Below the pieces are notes generated by a model that worked only from the letters and a program-made list of their open reading frames with translations, was not told the DNA's origin and did no database searches. From positions 1-24,054 of the IMG/VR virus record IMGVR_UViG_3300023180_000394: a stretch of DNA of 24,054 nucleotides; one strand, 5' to 3'. This DNA is from a virus. Position 1 is the stretch's first letter. Every line of letters begins with the position of its first letter. Of the stretch, positions 1 through 8,559 are shown one piece after another. The translations under genes were made by a program, and so were the position numbers.

Positions 1-573
1 GTCATTGATAAATATGCTCAAGAAATGCAAAGACAGTTTGATATCTCACAACAAAATAGAGCCTCACAAGCACTGGGTGCAGGAGCTTTTGGTGGTGGAA
101 GAGAAGGTGTTTATCAAGCAGAAGGTTTAAGAGGTTTTCAAGAACAACTAGGTTCAGGTATTGCTGGTCTTTTATCTAAAGGATATGGACAAGCACAACA
201 AATGGCACAGACAAACTTTGCCGATAGAATGAAAAGATTACAAGGAGCTTCTGGTTTAGAATTGGCTGGAGGAGAATTAGGTTTAGGAGCAGGTACTGCT
301 TTTGGAGATTTAGGATCGACTTATGGTGCAACCATGGCAAACACAGCAGCTACTTTAGGTAACTTAGGTGTGACAGGTCAACAGCAACAACAAGACATTT
401 ACAATTTACAATATCAAAATCAAATGAATCAGTTTAAGCAACCCTATGAACAACTTAATTTCATGTCAGGTATTCTCAGCGGCATTCCACAAGGTTTCAT
501 GCAGAATGCTGTAGCAGCACAAGGCAATCCTCTTCTAGCTGGTATAGGAGCATTAGGTAATTTTGCGTTCTAA
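1..573 (+). CDS. Phage structural protein, 5' partial
   Basis: The frame is open from base 1, so the gene begins upstream of the window; an internal ATG lies at 25. The visible 190 residues are rich in Gly, Ala and Gln, with a QQQQQ run near residue 130 and no Cys. The composition (AGAFGGGREGV, GLELAGGELGLGAGTAFG) resembles small phage virion or head-tail proteins, not enzymes. It sits 9 bases before the 609-aa gene and is probably co-transcribed with it. No catalytic motif is visible. A virion role is inferred from composition and position in front of two large virion-type proteins; the exact role is unknown. Confidence 0.6.
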   Translation, partial: VIDKYAQEMQRQFDISQQNRASQALGAGAFGGGREGVYQAEGLRGFQEQLGSGIAGLLSKGYGQAQQMAQTNFADRMKRLQGASGLELAGGELGLGAGTAFGDLGSTYGATMANTAATLGNLGVTGQQQQQDIYNLQYQNQMNQFKQPYEQLNFMSGILSGIPQGFMQNAVAAQGNPLLAGIGALGNFAF

Positions 574-582
574 GGGGGTATC

Positions 583-2412
583 ATGAGCGATTCAGGATTT
601 GACACCCTCAACACTTTCAAGACAGATTTTACAATCGAGCCTATTGGAGGATATAAGGGACTTCAAGGTATTCAAGGTGGCTCTGTTGATATTCAAAACA
701 GAGAAAAACTTGCAGAAGAAACTGTTGTTAAAGATGAGATTGCAACAGGCTTAGCGGAAGCGGCTGTTGATCAGACTCCTGACTTTAATGCAATGGCTCT
801 ACGTTACGCAGGTGAGTTTCTTCCCGTCGCACAACAATCACAAATTAATCAAAGTTTAATCGCACAGCAAATGGGACTCGGTAAGAGAGTTACATTTGAT
901 GAAGTATTAGCTGGTATCGAAGAACAGATCGGTCCTCTTCCAAAGAAACCTGGAATACAAAAGTCTTTAGAGTTTCTGACTGATTCAATTAATGCAAGAA
1001 CACCCTATAAAGGTGCCGCAGGTATTTTTGATGTTATTGCACAAGCATCTGGTAAATTTTTAGAAAGAGAATCTGCTGAAAAAGCAGCAGCCATTACACA
1101 CAATCTTAAAATGAAGGAAATGGCAATCAAACAAATGCAGGATATAAATGCAGCAACTCTTGCAAAAGAAGGTGAATTCTTTCTAAAGAAAATGCAAATG
1201 GACGATGATTACTTACAAAAGAATTTAAGCTTTACTCAAGACTTAGCGTTAAAGTCTGCACAATTTGATATTGACAAAGCAAAAGCATCACACGGTGCGT
1301 TGATGGATTTATATGCTAACCCTAATAGACTTTTTGAAAACATTACATACATCGTAGGTGATAAACAAACAGTTGCCACAACAATGAGAAAATTCAATCC
1401 TGAGACAGGAGAATATCAATATTTCTTACCACGTGCTGATGAAAAAGGAGGAACTACTTTTGATGTTCCTATTCCAATTGATCCTGCTGAAGGTAGACCT
1501 AATTTTTATTTCTCACCTGATGAAGGACCTCAAGCTGACGCTGACCTTGCAATAAGTACACCAAACTTTGGTCAATCATCTGAACTGATTGGTGACTTCA
1601 ATACTTTAGGTCGATCATCAAGAATATTACAAACAATGTTAGAAGAAGATGAAAAATATCAAGCAGACACAGGTCAATCTCGTTTTGGTATTGAGGGTGC
1701 TATTAATTATTTAAAACAAGAAACAGGAGCTACTTTAGATTCATTCTTTAATGCTGTAATGCCTGGTTCTGGTAATGACCTCGTAAACTTAGGTAAAGCT
1801 CAGTATGAAAGAGATTTAAGTATCTATCCTTTAAAAGCTGGTGAGGATGAAGAACTATTTGATATTACAATTAAGTTACCAGGTAACGCTTTAGATAAAG
1901 TTACAGGTAGAGACACTATAACAAAGAAAGTAGGTTTAGAAGATTTATTTAGACCATCAACTTATGCTGGTGGAAATCAATATGACCCTGAGTTTGCTCG
2001 AAACAAAGTTCGTGAAAATCTTATCATTTATTCTATTGCTCGTGCGTTGAAGCCTACAGGTCGTTTGAACGTGGATGATATTAAGAGAGCATCTGATATT
2101 GTTAACTTACAAGGTTTAAAATCACCTGACTTTGTAAGAACACAGTTAAGAGAGATTCTTGGATTCTTGAGAGAGGGTCAAAAACTTATTATTGATCAAG
2201 CACAAACAGGAGATAAGAACTTTATTTTGGATAATACAGATAGCACAGAAGTTCAAGACTATTTAAAATTTATGGGTGTTAATCCACCTACACCTAATCC
2301 TCAACCCGCACCAAACATAAATTCTGAAATTGAAACATCGCCTGTAGAGGATCCAGCTCAAAGTCAAGTTGGTTATAACGGTGAAATATTTACAATGGGA
2401 GGTAACATCTAA
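583..2412 (+). CDS. Large phage protein, probable virion component (609 aa)
   Basis: A 609-residue protein starting at an ATG preceded by AGGGGGT. It is mostly polar. A long Lys/Glu/Met/Gln-rich helical stretch around residues 160-240 is a likely coiled coil, and the tail (about 570-595) is Pro/Asn-rich. No signal peptide, membrane segment or enzyme motif was found. The stop shares one base with the start of the next gene (TAATG), which indicates translational coupling. Size and placement beside a 961-aa protein with a hydrophobic segment suggest an internal virion or tail-associated protein. I do not recognise the family. Confidence 0.6.
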   Translation: MSDSGFDTLNTFKTDFTIEPIGGYKGLQGIQGGSVDIQNREKLAEETVVKDEIATGLAEAAVDQTPDFNAMALRYAGEFLPVAQQSQINQSLIAQQMGLGKRVTFDEVLAGIEEQIGPLPKKPGIQKSLEFLTDSINARTPYKGAAGIFDVIAQASGKFLERESAEKAAAITHNLKMKEMAIKQMQDINAATLAKEGEFFLKKMQMDDDYLQKNLSFTQDLALKSAQFDIDKAKASHGALMDLYANPNRLFENITYIVGDKQTVATTMRKFNPETGEYQYFLPRADEKGGTTFDVPIPIDPAEGRPNFYFSPDEGPQADADLAISTPNFGQSSELIGDFNTLGRSSRILQTMLEEDEKYQADTGQSRFGIEGAINYLKQETGATLDSFFNAVMPGSGNDLVNLGKAQYERDLSIYPLKAGEDEELFDITIKLPGNALDKVTGRDTITKKVGLEDLFRPSTYAGGNQYDPEFARNKVRENLIIYSIARALKPTGRLNVDDIKRASDIVNLQGLKSPDFVRTQLREILGFLREGQKLIIDQAQTGDKNFILDNTDSTEVQDYLKFMGVNPPTPNPQPAPNINSEIETSPVEDPAQSQVGYNGEIFTMGGNI

Positions 2413-5300
2413 TGGCCGAAAGAATGAAATCAAATCCAAATCTGGTTACGATTTTACCTGGCACACCTAATGCTCATACTTTTTATTTTAAAGATTCACA
2501 GAACCCTACTAAAGAAGAATTAAATCAAGTCAGAGAATATTATGGAATACCTTTAGATGTTTCTGCGCAAGAAGCATCTGATATGCTTAACGCTTTAGGT
2601 CAACAAGCTTCAGCAAACATTATTTCTGATATTCCTTACGCTCCAAATACAAAAGAATATTACGCAGAGATAGCTCAAAGAGTGGCGGATATCAATCAAC
2701 GTAAAGCTCTAATTGGTGATCCTGCTAATTACTATTTTAAACAATTACAAAAAAAAGTTCCTGGTCTTGATCAGTTAGTGCCTGATGAGTTAGTATCTAA
2801 AGGATCCGCTGAAATGTTTGGTTCTTTGGTAGCACAAATGGGTGCAGGAATACCTGGAAAAGCATACAAATATGCACAAGCAATTCCTTCATTATTAAAA
2901 GGAAAAGGTTTTTTAAATATTCCAACAGGTTTACTTACAGAGTCTGCAACTAAATTTGCAGGTAAAACTTTAGCTGCGGATGCTTTAGGTTCACAAGCTG
3001 GTGGTTATGTTTATGAATATACAAATCAGTTACTTAGATATTTAAATGACTTACCTCAGGAAAGTCAGGATGAACAAGTTAATAAATTTTTAAAAGATGC
3101 ATATCTTAACTTAGCATTTAGTGGTGGCTCAATGGCCTTGGGACCTATTGTTAAAAACTTTAAGCCTGCGGTTGGTCGTGTATTATTTGGTTTAGATAAC
3201 AAAAACCCAGAATATCAAAAAATGATAGAGGTTGCTGAAACCTATGGTATGCCATTAGGTATCATTCAAGCTACTAATAGTTCTTTTTGGAAAGGTTACT
3301 CAGAAGTTCTTGGTGTATTTCCATATGTCGGAACACCTTTTAGACGATCACAAGAAGGTGCTAACGAAGCGATTAGACAATATTTTGATACAGCAACAAA
3401 AAACTTTGCACCTTTACAAACTATGGCTTCTTTAGGAGGCGACTTAGCAAAATTAGCGGAAGCAGGATATGATGATACCATGACAATTTCTCGAGCTTTG
3501 TATCAAGATTTTGAGGCATACGCAGAAAAATTAGCAGGTAAAAAAGTTATTAAAGTAGACACTGTTAAAAGATTGGCCGATGATTTTGCTAAAAACTTAC
3601 GAAGTGCACAACCACCAGCAAGTGGATATGAGTTTAAGTTTCCTGGCGCAAATTCAGAAAGATTGTTTACAGAGTTTTATGAAAGTTTATCTCGACTAGA
3701 TCGAGACGGTATTACAATACAACAAGCAAGAAATCTTTTGGATAAGTTTTCAAACTTTCAAAACAGCTACAAAATTGAGGGTAAAGGTATTGTTCCTAAG
3801 ACAGAAGGACCAAGGATTACACAACTTCAATTAGCGTTAGAAAGTGATTTAAGTCGATTAGTTGCACTTGATGATGATATTGACAAAGTGGTTTTTGAGA
3901 CTGCTTTAAATAAATTAACAACAGCTAATGATTATCTTTCTGCGGTTATGCCTAAATTTGATAATCCGATTGCTGATCAATATAAATTAGTTAATGCGAG
4001 TATATTTGCACCTGGAGCTCCAGGCAAAGCCGTCATCGGTAATGCACAACTATTAGATAATTTAGTAGGTATGGCTAGAAAAGATGAAGATTTGATGAAA
4101 GCTATCATGAATTTAGCAGAAACACCTAAAGCAAATCTTGATGCTTATAAAGCAGCAGGTCAAAAAGAAGGTGTCACTAAAAAAGTAAAAGTTCAAAGAC
4201 TAGATGATGAGCCTTATTTACCTAACGGTGATGAAAATCCAAACTTTGGTAAGACAATCACTACAACAGAAGAAGTAGTTTCTATGGCACCGAATGCAGG
4301 TAGAAAGAAAATTTTAAGACATCTTTATGATCAAGCGTTAGAGGAATCTTTCTCTGGTCTTCCTGTGGCAGCAACACTTGGTGATTACAAAAATTTAAAA
4401 GGTTTAAATCCTGAACAATTAGCTAAATATGGTTATAAGGGTGGAGTAAGTAAAAACGCACCAGACTTGTTTAAATTTAGAACTGTTCAGTTTGACCCAC
4501 AAGTATTTGCGGAAAAGCTCGGTTTAAATACGGTTGAAGGTCGTGCCGTATTAGATGTGGCCTTTGAAGGCACCGGTGTCGGAGCTAAAGATATCACTCG
4601 ATTCTTAGAAGTAGCAGAAAGAGCAGGTAGCTTTGTTGTAAGAGATCCTGCACAGTTTGTTACTCGTCGTGTAACCTTGGGCGGATTTAAAAGTCTTTTA
4701 TTATTTGGTTTAGGATCAGGTGCAGCAGGATTCTTTGGTGCAGGACTTGCACCTTTAATGGTTCCTTTTATGTTACGATATGGTTCTAGTATTTTAACTG
4801 ACCCACAAGTATTGAAGTCATTCTCAAAAGCTTTAGAGAGTACAGGTGCAGAAACGGCTCGTCGAACTGGTGTTGCCAAAGCCGTATTTAGTAAAGAAGA
4901 TCAGCAAGTTTTACTTGACTGGGCTAATAAAACCTTACCGACTGAAGATGAAGTACAGCAAATGGAATTTGTTAACAGAGTAGAAGAGTCCATATTAAGT
5001 TTAATGAAAACACCACAGTTACCGATTGAACAAAAATCAGCTCGTGAAGAACAGTTAGATATTATGAGTCAAATGGGTAAAACTCAAACAATGAAACCTG
5101 AGGATTTTGAAACAGGAAGAATGTTAGAAGATAGATTAGCTCCAACTTTCCCTGCTGCTGTAACAGATCCTTATAGTTTCATGGAACAGGAGATAGGCTT
5201 TCAAGAAATGAATCCACAAACAAGATCCAACTTAGCATTTGGTACCGTAGATGATGCATTAGAATCACAGTATGGTAGCGGAGGCATAGGAGGACTATGA
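2412..5300 (+). CDS. Very large phage protein with C-terminal hydrophobic segment, possible internal virion protein (962 aa)
   Basis: A 962-residue protein whose ATG overlaps the preceding stop by one base and has GGAGGT eight bases upstream. Most of the protein is soluble and helix-rich. At about residues 756-795 there is a long Gly/Ala/Phe/Leu-rich hydrophobic region (SLLLFGLGSGAAGFFGAG followed by LAPLMVPFMLRYGSSIL), which could form one or two membrane segments. After it comes an acidic, Met/Gln-rich tail. Large phage proteins with an amphipathic or hydrophobic stretch are often ejected internal (core) virion proteins that help DNA cross the host envelope. That is an inference here; no transglycosylase or peptidase motif was seen. 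Confidence 0.6.
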   Translation: MAERMKSNPNLVTILPGTPNAHTFYFKDSQNPTKEELNQVREYYGIPLDVSAQEASDMLNALGQQASANIISDIPYAPNTKEYYAEIAQRVADINQRKALIGDPANYYFKQLQKKVPGLDQLVPDELVSKGSAEMFGSLVAQMGAGIPGKAYKYAQAIPSLLKGKGFLNIPTGLLTESATKFAGKTLAADALGSQAGGYVYEYTNQLLRYLNDLPQESQDEQVNKFLKDAYLNLAFSGGSMALGPIVKNFKPAVGRVLFGLDNKNPEYQKMIEVAETYGMPLGIIQATNSSFWKGYSEVLGVFPYVGTPFRRSQEGANEAIRQYFDTATKNFAPLQTMASLGGDLAKLAEAGYDDTMTISRALYQDFEAYAEKLAGKKVIKVDTVKRLADDFAKNLRSAQPPASGYEFKFPGANSERLFTEFYESLSRLDRDGITIQQARNLLDKFSNFQNSYKIEGKGIVPKTEGPRITQLQLALESDLSRLVALDDDIDKVVFETALNKLTTANDYLSAVMPKFDNPIADQYKLVNASIFAPGAPGKAVIGNAQLLDNLVGMARKDEDLMKAIMNLAETPKANLDAYKAAGQKEGVTKKVKVQRLDDEPYLPNGDENPNFGKTITTTEEVVSMAPNAGRKKILRHLYDQALEESFSGLPVAATLGDYKNLKGLNPEQLAKYGYKGGVSKNAPDLFKFRTVQFDPQVFAEKLGLNTVEGRAVLDVAFEGTGVGAKDITRFLEVAERAGSFVVRDPAQFVTRRVTLGGFKSLLLFGLGSGAAGFFGAGLAPLMVPFMLRYGSSILTDPQVLKSFSKALESTGAETARRTGVAKAVFSKEDQQVLLDWANKTLPTEDEVQQMEFVNRVEESILSLMKTPQLPIEQKSAREEQLDIMSQMGKTQTMKPEDFETGRMLEDRLAPTFPAAVTDPYSFMEQEIGFQEMNPQTRSNLAFGTVDDALESQYGSGGIGGL

Positions 5301-5833
5301 TGAAAAAAAGATCATTTGATGGTGGTGTAGCATCCGTTCGAGTCATTCCTATGGGAATGAAAGAGGGTGGTGATTTATCCGTTCCCCCTCCAAAGTCAGA
5401 TAAGCCTGCACCTAAACAGTTTACTTTTTCGCAAGAAGATATATTACCAAGGTTTGAAGGCTTTGAGCCAGGACCAAATCAGTTTTCATTACCTCAAGAA
5501 GAGAAAGTGATTCCGAGTGAACCTGACGTACAACCACGGACCTTGGACCAACGAGGTGACGTTGGTGGGTACGCTGTTCCTGATAAACCCATGTCGAGTG
5601 AACCTTTTTTTGATACTGATATGGGCACATTGAGACCTGAAGTAAGTTTTGAAGAAAGATTTTTTTATGGCCCTGTAATCAGGCCACAAGAAGTATATCC
5701 CAGGGACCCCGATCCAGGAATCATGGGCATCGCACCAAATAGATTGCCAAATGGTGGTGCTCCTAATTTATTGCAAGCAAAAGACTTGAAACCTGCTGGG
5801 ATTTTGTCTATAAACAAAGTCTATGATATCTAA
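5300..5833 (+). CDS. Proline- and acid-rich phage protein of unknown function
   Basis: About 177 residues. Two adjacent ATGs exist (5297 and 5300); 5300 is preferred because AGGAGG then lies six bases upstream, and it overlaps the previous TGA as TGATG. The sequence is low in hydrophobics and rich in Pro, Asp, Glu, Phe and Arg. Two related stretches (QFTFSQEDILPRFEG and NQFSLPQEEKVIPSEP) look like an imperfect internal duplication. It is probably an extended, disordered linker or virion-associated protein translated together with the upstream large protein. Family not recognised. Confidence 0.6.
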   Translation: MKKRSFDGGVASVRVIPMGMKEGGDLSVPPPKSDKPAPKQFTFSQEDILPRFEGFEPGPNQFSLPQEEKVIPSEPDVQPRTLDQRGDVGGYAVPDKPMSSEPFFDTDMGTLRPEVSFEERFFYGPVIRPQEVYPRDPDPGIMGIAPNRLPNGGAPNLLQAKDLKPAGILSINKVYDI

Positions 5834-5912
5834 AATAAAACAATTTATAAAAAAACTATTTAAGAAAGGAGAACCCGATGAACATCAAGAACATTGGGGT
5901 ATAGGAGCATGA
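5823..5912 (+). CDS. 29-aa cationic amphipathic peptide coupled to lysozyme
   Basis: ATG at 5823 lies inside the end of the Pro-rich gene in another frame, and the TGA overlaps the lysozyme start as ATGA. The N-terminal half (MISKIKQFIKKLFKKG) is strongly cationic with hydrophobic residues spaced like an amphipathic helix. The C-terminal half (EPDEHQEHWGIGA) is acidic and His-rich. It is chained by overlaps to both neighbours, which argues for real translation. Its place directly before the endolysin suggests a lysis accessory role such as membrane disruption, or just a coupling peptide. No clear SD precedes the ATG, so coupling to the upstream gene would be needed. Function is inference. Confidence 0.55.
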   Translation: MISKIKQFIKKLFKKGEPDEHQEHWGIGA

Positions 5913-6364
5913 TTGATTTAACAGATGAACTGAAAGACCGGGTACGTATCCATGAAGGCGTGCGCACCCAAATGTATCTGGATTCGCTAGGCAAAGCCAC
6001 GATTGGTATAGGCCACCTTATTCAGCCTCACGAACGAGATAGATACCGAGAAGGTGTTGAAATCTCCATGGAGGAAGTCGAAGAACTATTTGATATAGAC
6101 TTGAATAGAGCTGCTGCGGGGGCTGATTTATTAATAGATGAATGTGTTGGACATGATTTACCACAAAATGTATCAGAAGTAATACTGGAAATGGTATTTC
6201 AATTAGGCACAAATGGTGTTCGCAAGTTTAAAAACATGTGGAAAGCCTTGAGAGTCAAGGATTGGAAGAAAGCTGCTGAGGAAATGAAAGATTCTAGGTG
6301 GCATGCACAGACAACAAAAAGATGTGAGAGCCTTGCAGAAATTGTTGCAAACACAACCATATAA
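5909..6364 (+). CDS. T4-type lysozyme (endolysin, glycoside hydrolase family 24)
   Basis: A 151-residue muramidase that hydrolyses the N-acetylmuramic acid to N-acetylglucosamine bond of peptidoglycan to release progeny. The T4 lysozyme signature is present: RIHEGVR with catalytic Glu16, MYLDSLG with Asp25, and TIGIGHL with Thr31, matching T4 E11/D20/T26. The length is close to T4 lysozyme (164 aa). There is no signal peptide, so it should need a holin or other membrane lesion; small membrane proteins occur elsewhere in the window. ATG 5909 overlaps the previous stop (ATGA). An upstream in-frame TTG at 5894 is possible but lacks a well-placed SD. Confidence 0.93.
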   Translation: MIDLTDELKDRVRIHEGVRTQMYLDSLGKATIGIGHLIQPHERDRYREGVEISMEEVEELFDIDLNRAAAGADLLIDECVGHDLPQNVSEVILEMVFQLGTNGVRKFKNMWKALRVKDWKKAAEEMKDSRWHAQTTKRCESLAEIVANTTI

Positions 6365-6379
6365 GAGTAGGATTGAATC

Positions 6380-6694
6380 ATGGGTAAAACAGAAAAGAAA
6401 TTAACTCTACAGGCTATGGAGCGAGAGCGTAAAAAACGTGAATCCAAAGCAAAAAAGAAGATTTCATATAGATATGATCACATTAAAGACCTAGATAAAG
6501 AGGTTAGAGAGATCAAAATGAAAAAGGGGGGTTCCGTGAAAAAGAAAAAATTTCCAGATTTAAATAAAGATGGCAAAGTTACCAAGAAAGATATTCTAAT
6601 TGGTAGAGGTGTCATTAAGAAAAAAAGCGGTGGTTCTGTATCTCGTGGTATGGGTGCTGCAACCCAAGGCGGTAAATTTCAAGGAGTATTCTAA
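6380..6694 (+). CDS. Small Lys-rich phage protein with an EF-hand/dockerin-like loop
   Basis: 104 residues, very basic in the first 55 positions. Residues 60-71 (DLNKDGKVTKKD) match the Ca-binding loop spacing D-x-N-x-D-G-x-x-x-x-x-D of EF-hand and dockerin motifs. The C-terminus (RGMGAATQGGKFQGVF) is a Gly-rich motif that, from memory, recurs in small marine phage proteins. AGGA about eight bases before the ATG acts as SD. It lies in the lysis cluster and its stop overlaps the next start by one base. It could be a virion-associated or wall-associated accessory protein; this is not established. Confidence 0.6.
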   Translation: MGKTEKKLTLQAMERERKKRESKAKKKISYRYDHIKDLDKEVREIKMKKGGSVKKKKFPDLNKDGKVTKKDILIGRGVIKKKSGGSVSRGMGAATQGGKFQGVF

Positions 6695-6813
6695 TGACTG
6701 AAGAACAAATCTTAGAAAGAATCAGAGAGCTTCGTGGCTCACTAACCGAGGACAACGAAACAGAAGTCATGGCTGAAATCATGCAGCTTGAAGACGAACT
6801 AACAAGTGATTAA
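6694..6813 (+). CDS. 39-aa acidic helical protein
   Basis: ATG overlaps the previous TAA by one base (TAATG) and AGGAG lies a few bases upstream. The 39 residues (starting MTEEQILERIRELRG, ending MQLEDELTSD) are acidic and strongly helix-forming with heptad-like Leu/Ile spacing, so a short coiled coil is likely. It stops two bases before the next ATG. The frame is supported by chaining on both sides. Function unknown; its acidity complements the two very basic neighbours, so an interaction is possible but speculative. Confidence 0.55.
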   Translation: MTEEQILERIRELRGSLTEDNETEVMAEIMQLEDELTSD

Positions 6814-6815
6814 TC

Positions 6816-7055
6816 ATGGGCGTTGTAGGAAAAGCTTTGAGAGGTTTTGGTAAGGCTCTCAAAAAAACAATGGACAGCAAAAAAACAGGAGACGTTTTAG
6901 AGGCTGGGGTTGTTACTTCTATACCCGCTGCTATGGTTGCAGGTGAAATTAAACATCGAAGAAAGAAAAAGAAAAAAGCAGAGGAAGGTCTAAAGAAGCT
7001 AAAAAATATAGTTCCTCACGTTGAATATATTAGATCAAAAAAGAAATCTAAGTAA
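6816..7055 (+). CDS. Small basic protein with short hydrophobic segment
   Basis: 79 residues beginning MGVVGKALRGFGKALKK, then a modest hydrophobic patch at about 30-43 (AGVVTSIPAAMVAGEI), then HRRKKKKK and a basic tail. It starts two bases after the 39-aa gene. The hydrophobic patch is short and weak for a membrane helix. The position in the lysis cluster makes a holin-like or membrane-associated role conceivable, but nothing proves it. The last 8 bases overlap the 3' end of the minus-strand helicase gene. Confidence 0.55.
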   Translation: MGVVGKALRGFGKALKKTMDSKKTGDVLEAGVVTSIPAAMVAGEIKHRRKKKKKAEEGLKKLKNIVPHVEYIRSKKKSK

Positions 7056-8529
7056 TCCAACTTTTCAATTCATCACCCATAACTTGACTGGCTATGTCAA
7101 CTTTGTTCTTCAAGGCAGTTAATATTTTCTCATCAACCGTTCCCTGGCAAACAAAGTCAACATAGGTAACTTTATTTTTCTGTCCAATTCTGTGTGCACG
7201 ATCTTCACTTTGTAATCTTATTTCAAGATCATAATTGTTTGAAAAGTACACAACAGTGTGACTGGCAGTAAGAGTGATTCCATATCCACCAGTCTTAGGA
7301 TTCGCAATAAGGTACGTGAGATCATGATTTTCATTCTGAAAATTCTTAACAAGTTCCAAGCGATCATCACTCGCAGTGTCGCCATAAAAAGCGTCAGCTT
7401 TTGTTTCACCATATTTTTCCTTTAGTTTTTTTGTGATAGTTTCGATGTTATGTCGATAGGTAGCCCAGATAATAACTTTACCATCAACTTCCTCTAAGAC
7501 ATCCAGCAATTCATCGTAACGTTTGTTAGGCACGTCGTGGATTTCACCTTGATCATTAATGGTGAACCCACAACATACCTGGTGCAACTTAACAATCTGT
7601 GAGAGCCGGTTCACAGATGTCGTTGTTTTGTCATTGAAAATAAACATTGCGTTTCTTCTCAATGATTCATAAGCTACAAGTTGTTTCTCACTCATAGGTA
7701 TGAACCTTTTCATATATATTTTTTCTGGTAAATCGACACATTCCTCTTTCTTCACCCGGAATGCAGCAGAGTAAATTTTTTCTTCTAATTCATCTAAACG
7801 TTGATAGCCTGTTATCAAAGGAAAGTGACGGCCACCAGAAGTTGGTCGATTAATAATCTTGGCATATCGTGCACGAAAAGCATAATAGTTTGACTGACCG
7901 AGTATCTTTGGATCAAGAAAAGCAAACTGTGTATAGATATCCAAAGGTGATTTAGTGACAGGTGTACCTGTTAGTATTCTTTTATAATTTATATCCTTTG
8001 CTAGTTTTATTAAGTTTTTTGTACGTTTAGCATTGTGTGTTTTGATGACTGTACTTTCATCAACAATCATCATTGTTTTTGTTTTATCTTGTACACTTAA
8101 ATATTTTTCTAAAAACTTTACACCTTTGGGTGACGAGATAGCTTCAATGTTCATCAAAAAAATATTCAATGGCACGACACTTTTTTCTAATAAATCTGTT
8201 AACTTCGCTTTCGTGACAGGATCTTTTAAACTAGGGTCCCACGTGCTAATTGCATATTTTGTTTTTTCAGGTGCAACAAATTCTATAATTTCTTTATACC
8301 AATTACGATACACGGACTTCGGTGCAAGAATTACACAGTTATCCACATCTTTATAATGATGCAAACCCATGAGATCCATGATTGCTGTAATAGTTTTACC
8401 TGTTCCCATCTCCATCAAATAGGCGAAATTGTTGATGTTTCGATCGTGACAAATTCGTTTTGCCTTTAGTTGATGAAGAAAAGGTTCCTTCAAAAAAAAG
8501 TTAGCCATATACAAAATAATATATTGCAT
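7048..8529 (-). CDS. SNF2/DEAD-like superfamily 2 helicase
   Basis: 493 residues with the SF2 motifs in order: Walker A MEMGTGKT (39-46), motif Ia LAPKSVYRNW (about 68-77), Walker B VDEST (156-160), motif III LTGTP (186-190) and the SNF2-type motif VI QSEDRAHRIGQ (440-450). This is an ATP-driven DNA translocase of the kind found beside phage replication genes, with roles in replication initiation, recombination or fork remodelling. It is short for SNF2 proteins and has no nuclease or extra domain. It is alone on the minus strand between two plus-strand operons. A second in-frame ATG at 8508 is an alternative start; neither ATG has a clear SD. Confidence 0.9.
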   Translation of the reverse strand: MQYIILYMANFFLKEPFLHQLKAKRICHDRNINNFAYLMEMGTGKTITAIMDLMGLHHYKDVDNCVILAPKSVYRNWYKEIIEFVAPEKTKYAISTWDPSLKDPVTKAKLTDLLEKSVVPLNIFLMNIEAISSPKGVKFLEKYLSVQDKTKTMMIVDESTVIKTHNAKRTKNLIKLAKDINYKRILTGTPVTKSPLDIYTQFAFLDPKILGQSNYYAFRARYAKIINRPTSGGRHFPLITGYQRLDELEEKIYSAAFRVKKEECVDLPEKIYMKRFIPMSEKQLVAYESLRRNAMFIFNDKTTTSVNRLSQIVKLHQVCCGFTINDQGEIHDVPNKRYDELLDVLEEVDGKVIIWATYRHNIETITKKLKEKYGETKADAFYGDTASDDRLELVKNFQNENHDLTYLIANPKTGGYGITLTASHTVVYFSNNYDLEIRLQSEDRAHRIGQKNKVTYVDFVCQGTVDEKILTALKNKVDIASQVMGDELKSWIT

Positions 8530-8552
8530 TTTGTTAGGATTTCAAGTATAAG
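8524..8552 (+). promoter_or_regulatory. Sigma70-like promoter for the replication operon
   Basis: TTGCAT at 8524-8529 and TATAAG at 8547-8552 with a 17-base spacer. The same bases read on the other strand give CTTATACT, a possible -10 (TATACT) for the minus-strand helicase, so the two divergent promoters would share their -10 region. No good -35 was seen for the minus direction. Confidence 0.45.
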
Positions 8553-8559
8553 ATTTGTA

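Noticed and set aside
4487-4879. 130-aa minus-strand ORF inside the 962-aa gene
   Set aside because: No SD, composition mirrors the plus-strand coding frame, and it lies wholly within a long confident gene.
5878-5904. 8-codon ORF with a perfect AAAGGAG ahead of it
   Set aside because: The purine-rich stretch is part of the Lys/Gly codons of the 29-aa peptide gene; eight codons is too short to support.
8339-8347. TTATCCACA inside the helicase gene
   Set aside because: It is within coding sequence without the promoter module seen at 22708 and 23303; probably chance.
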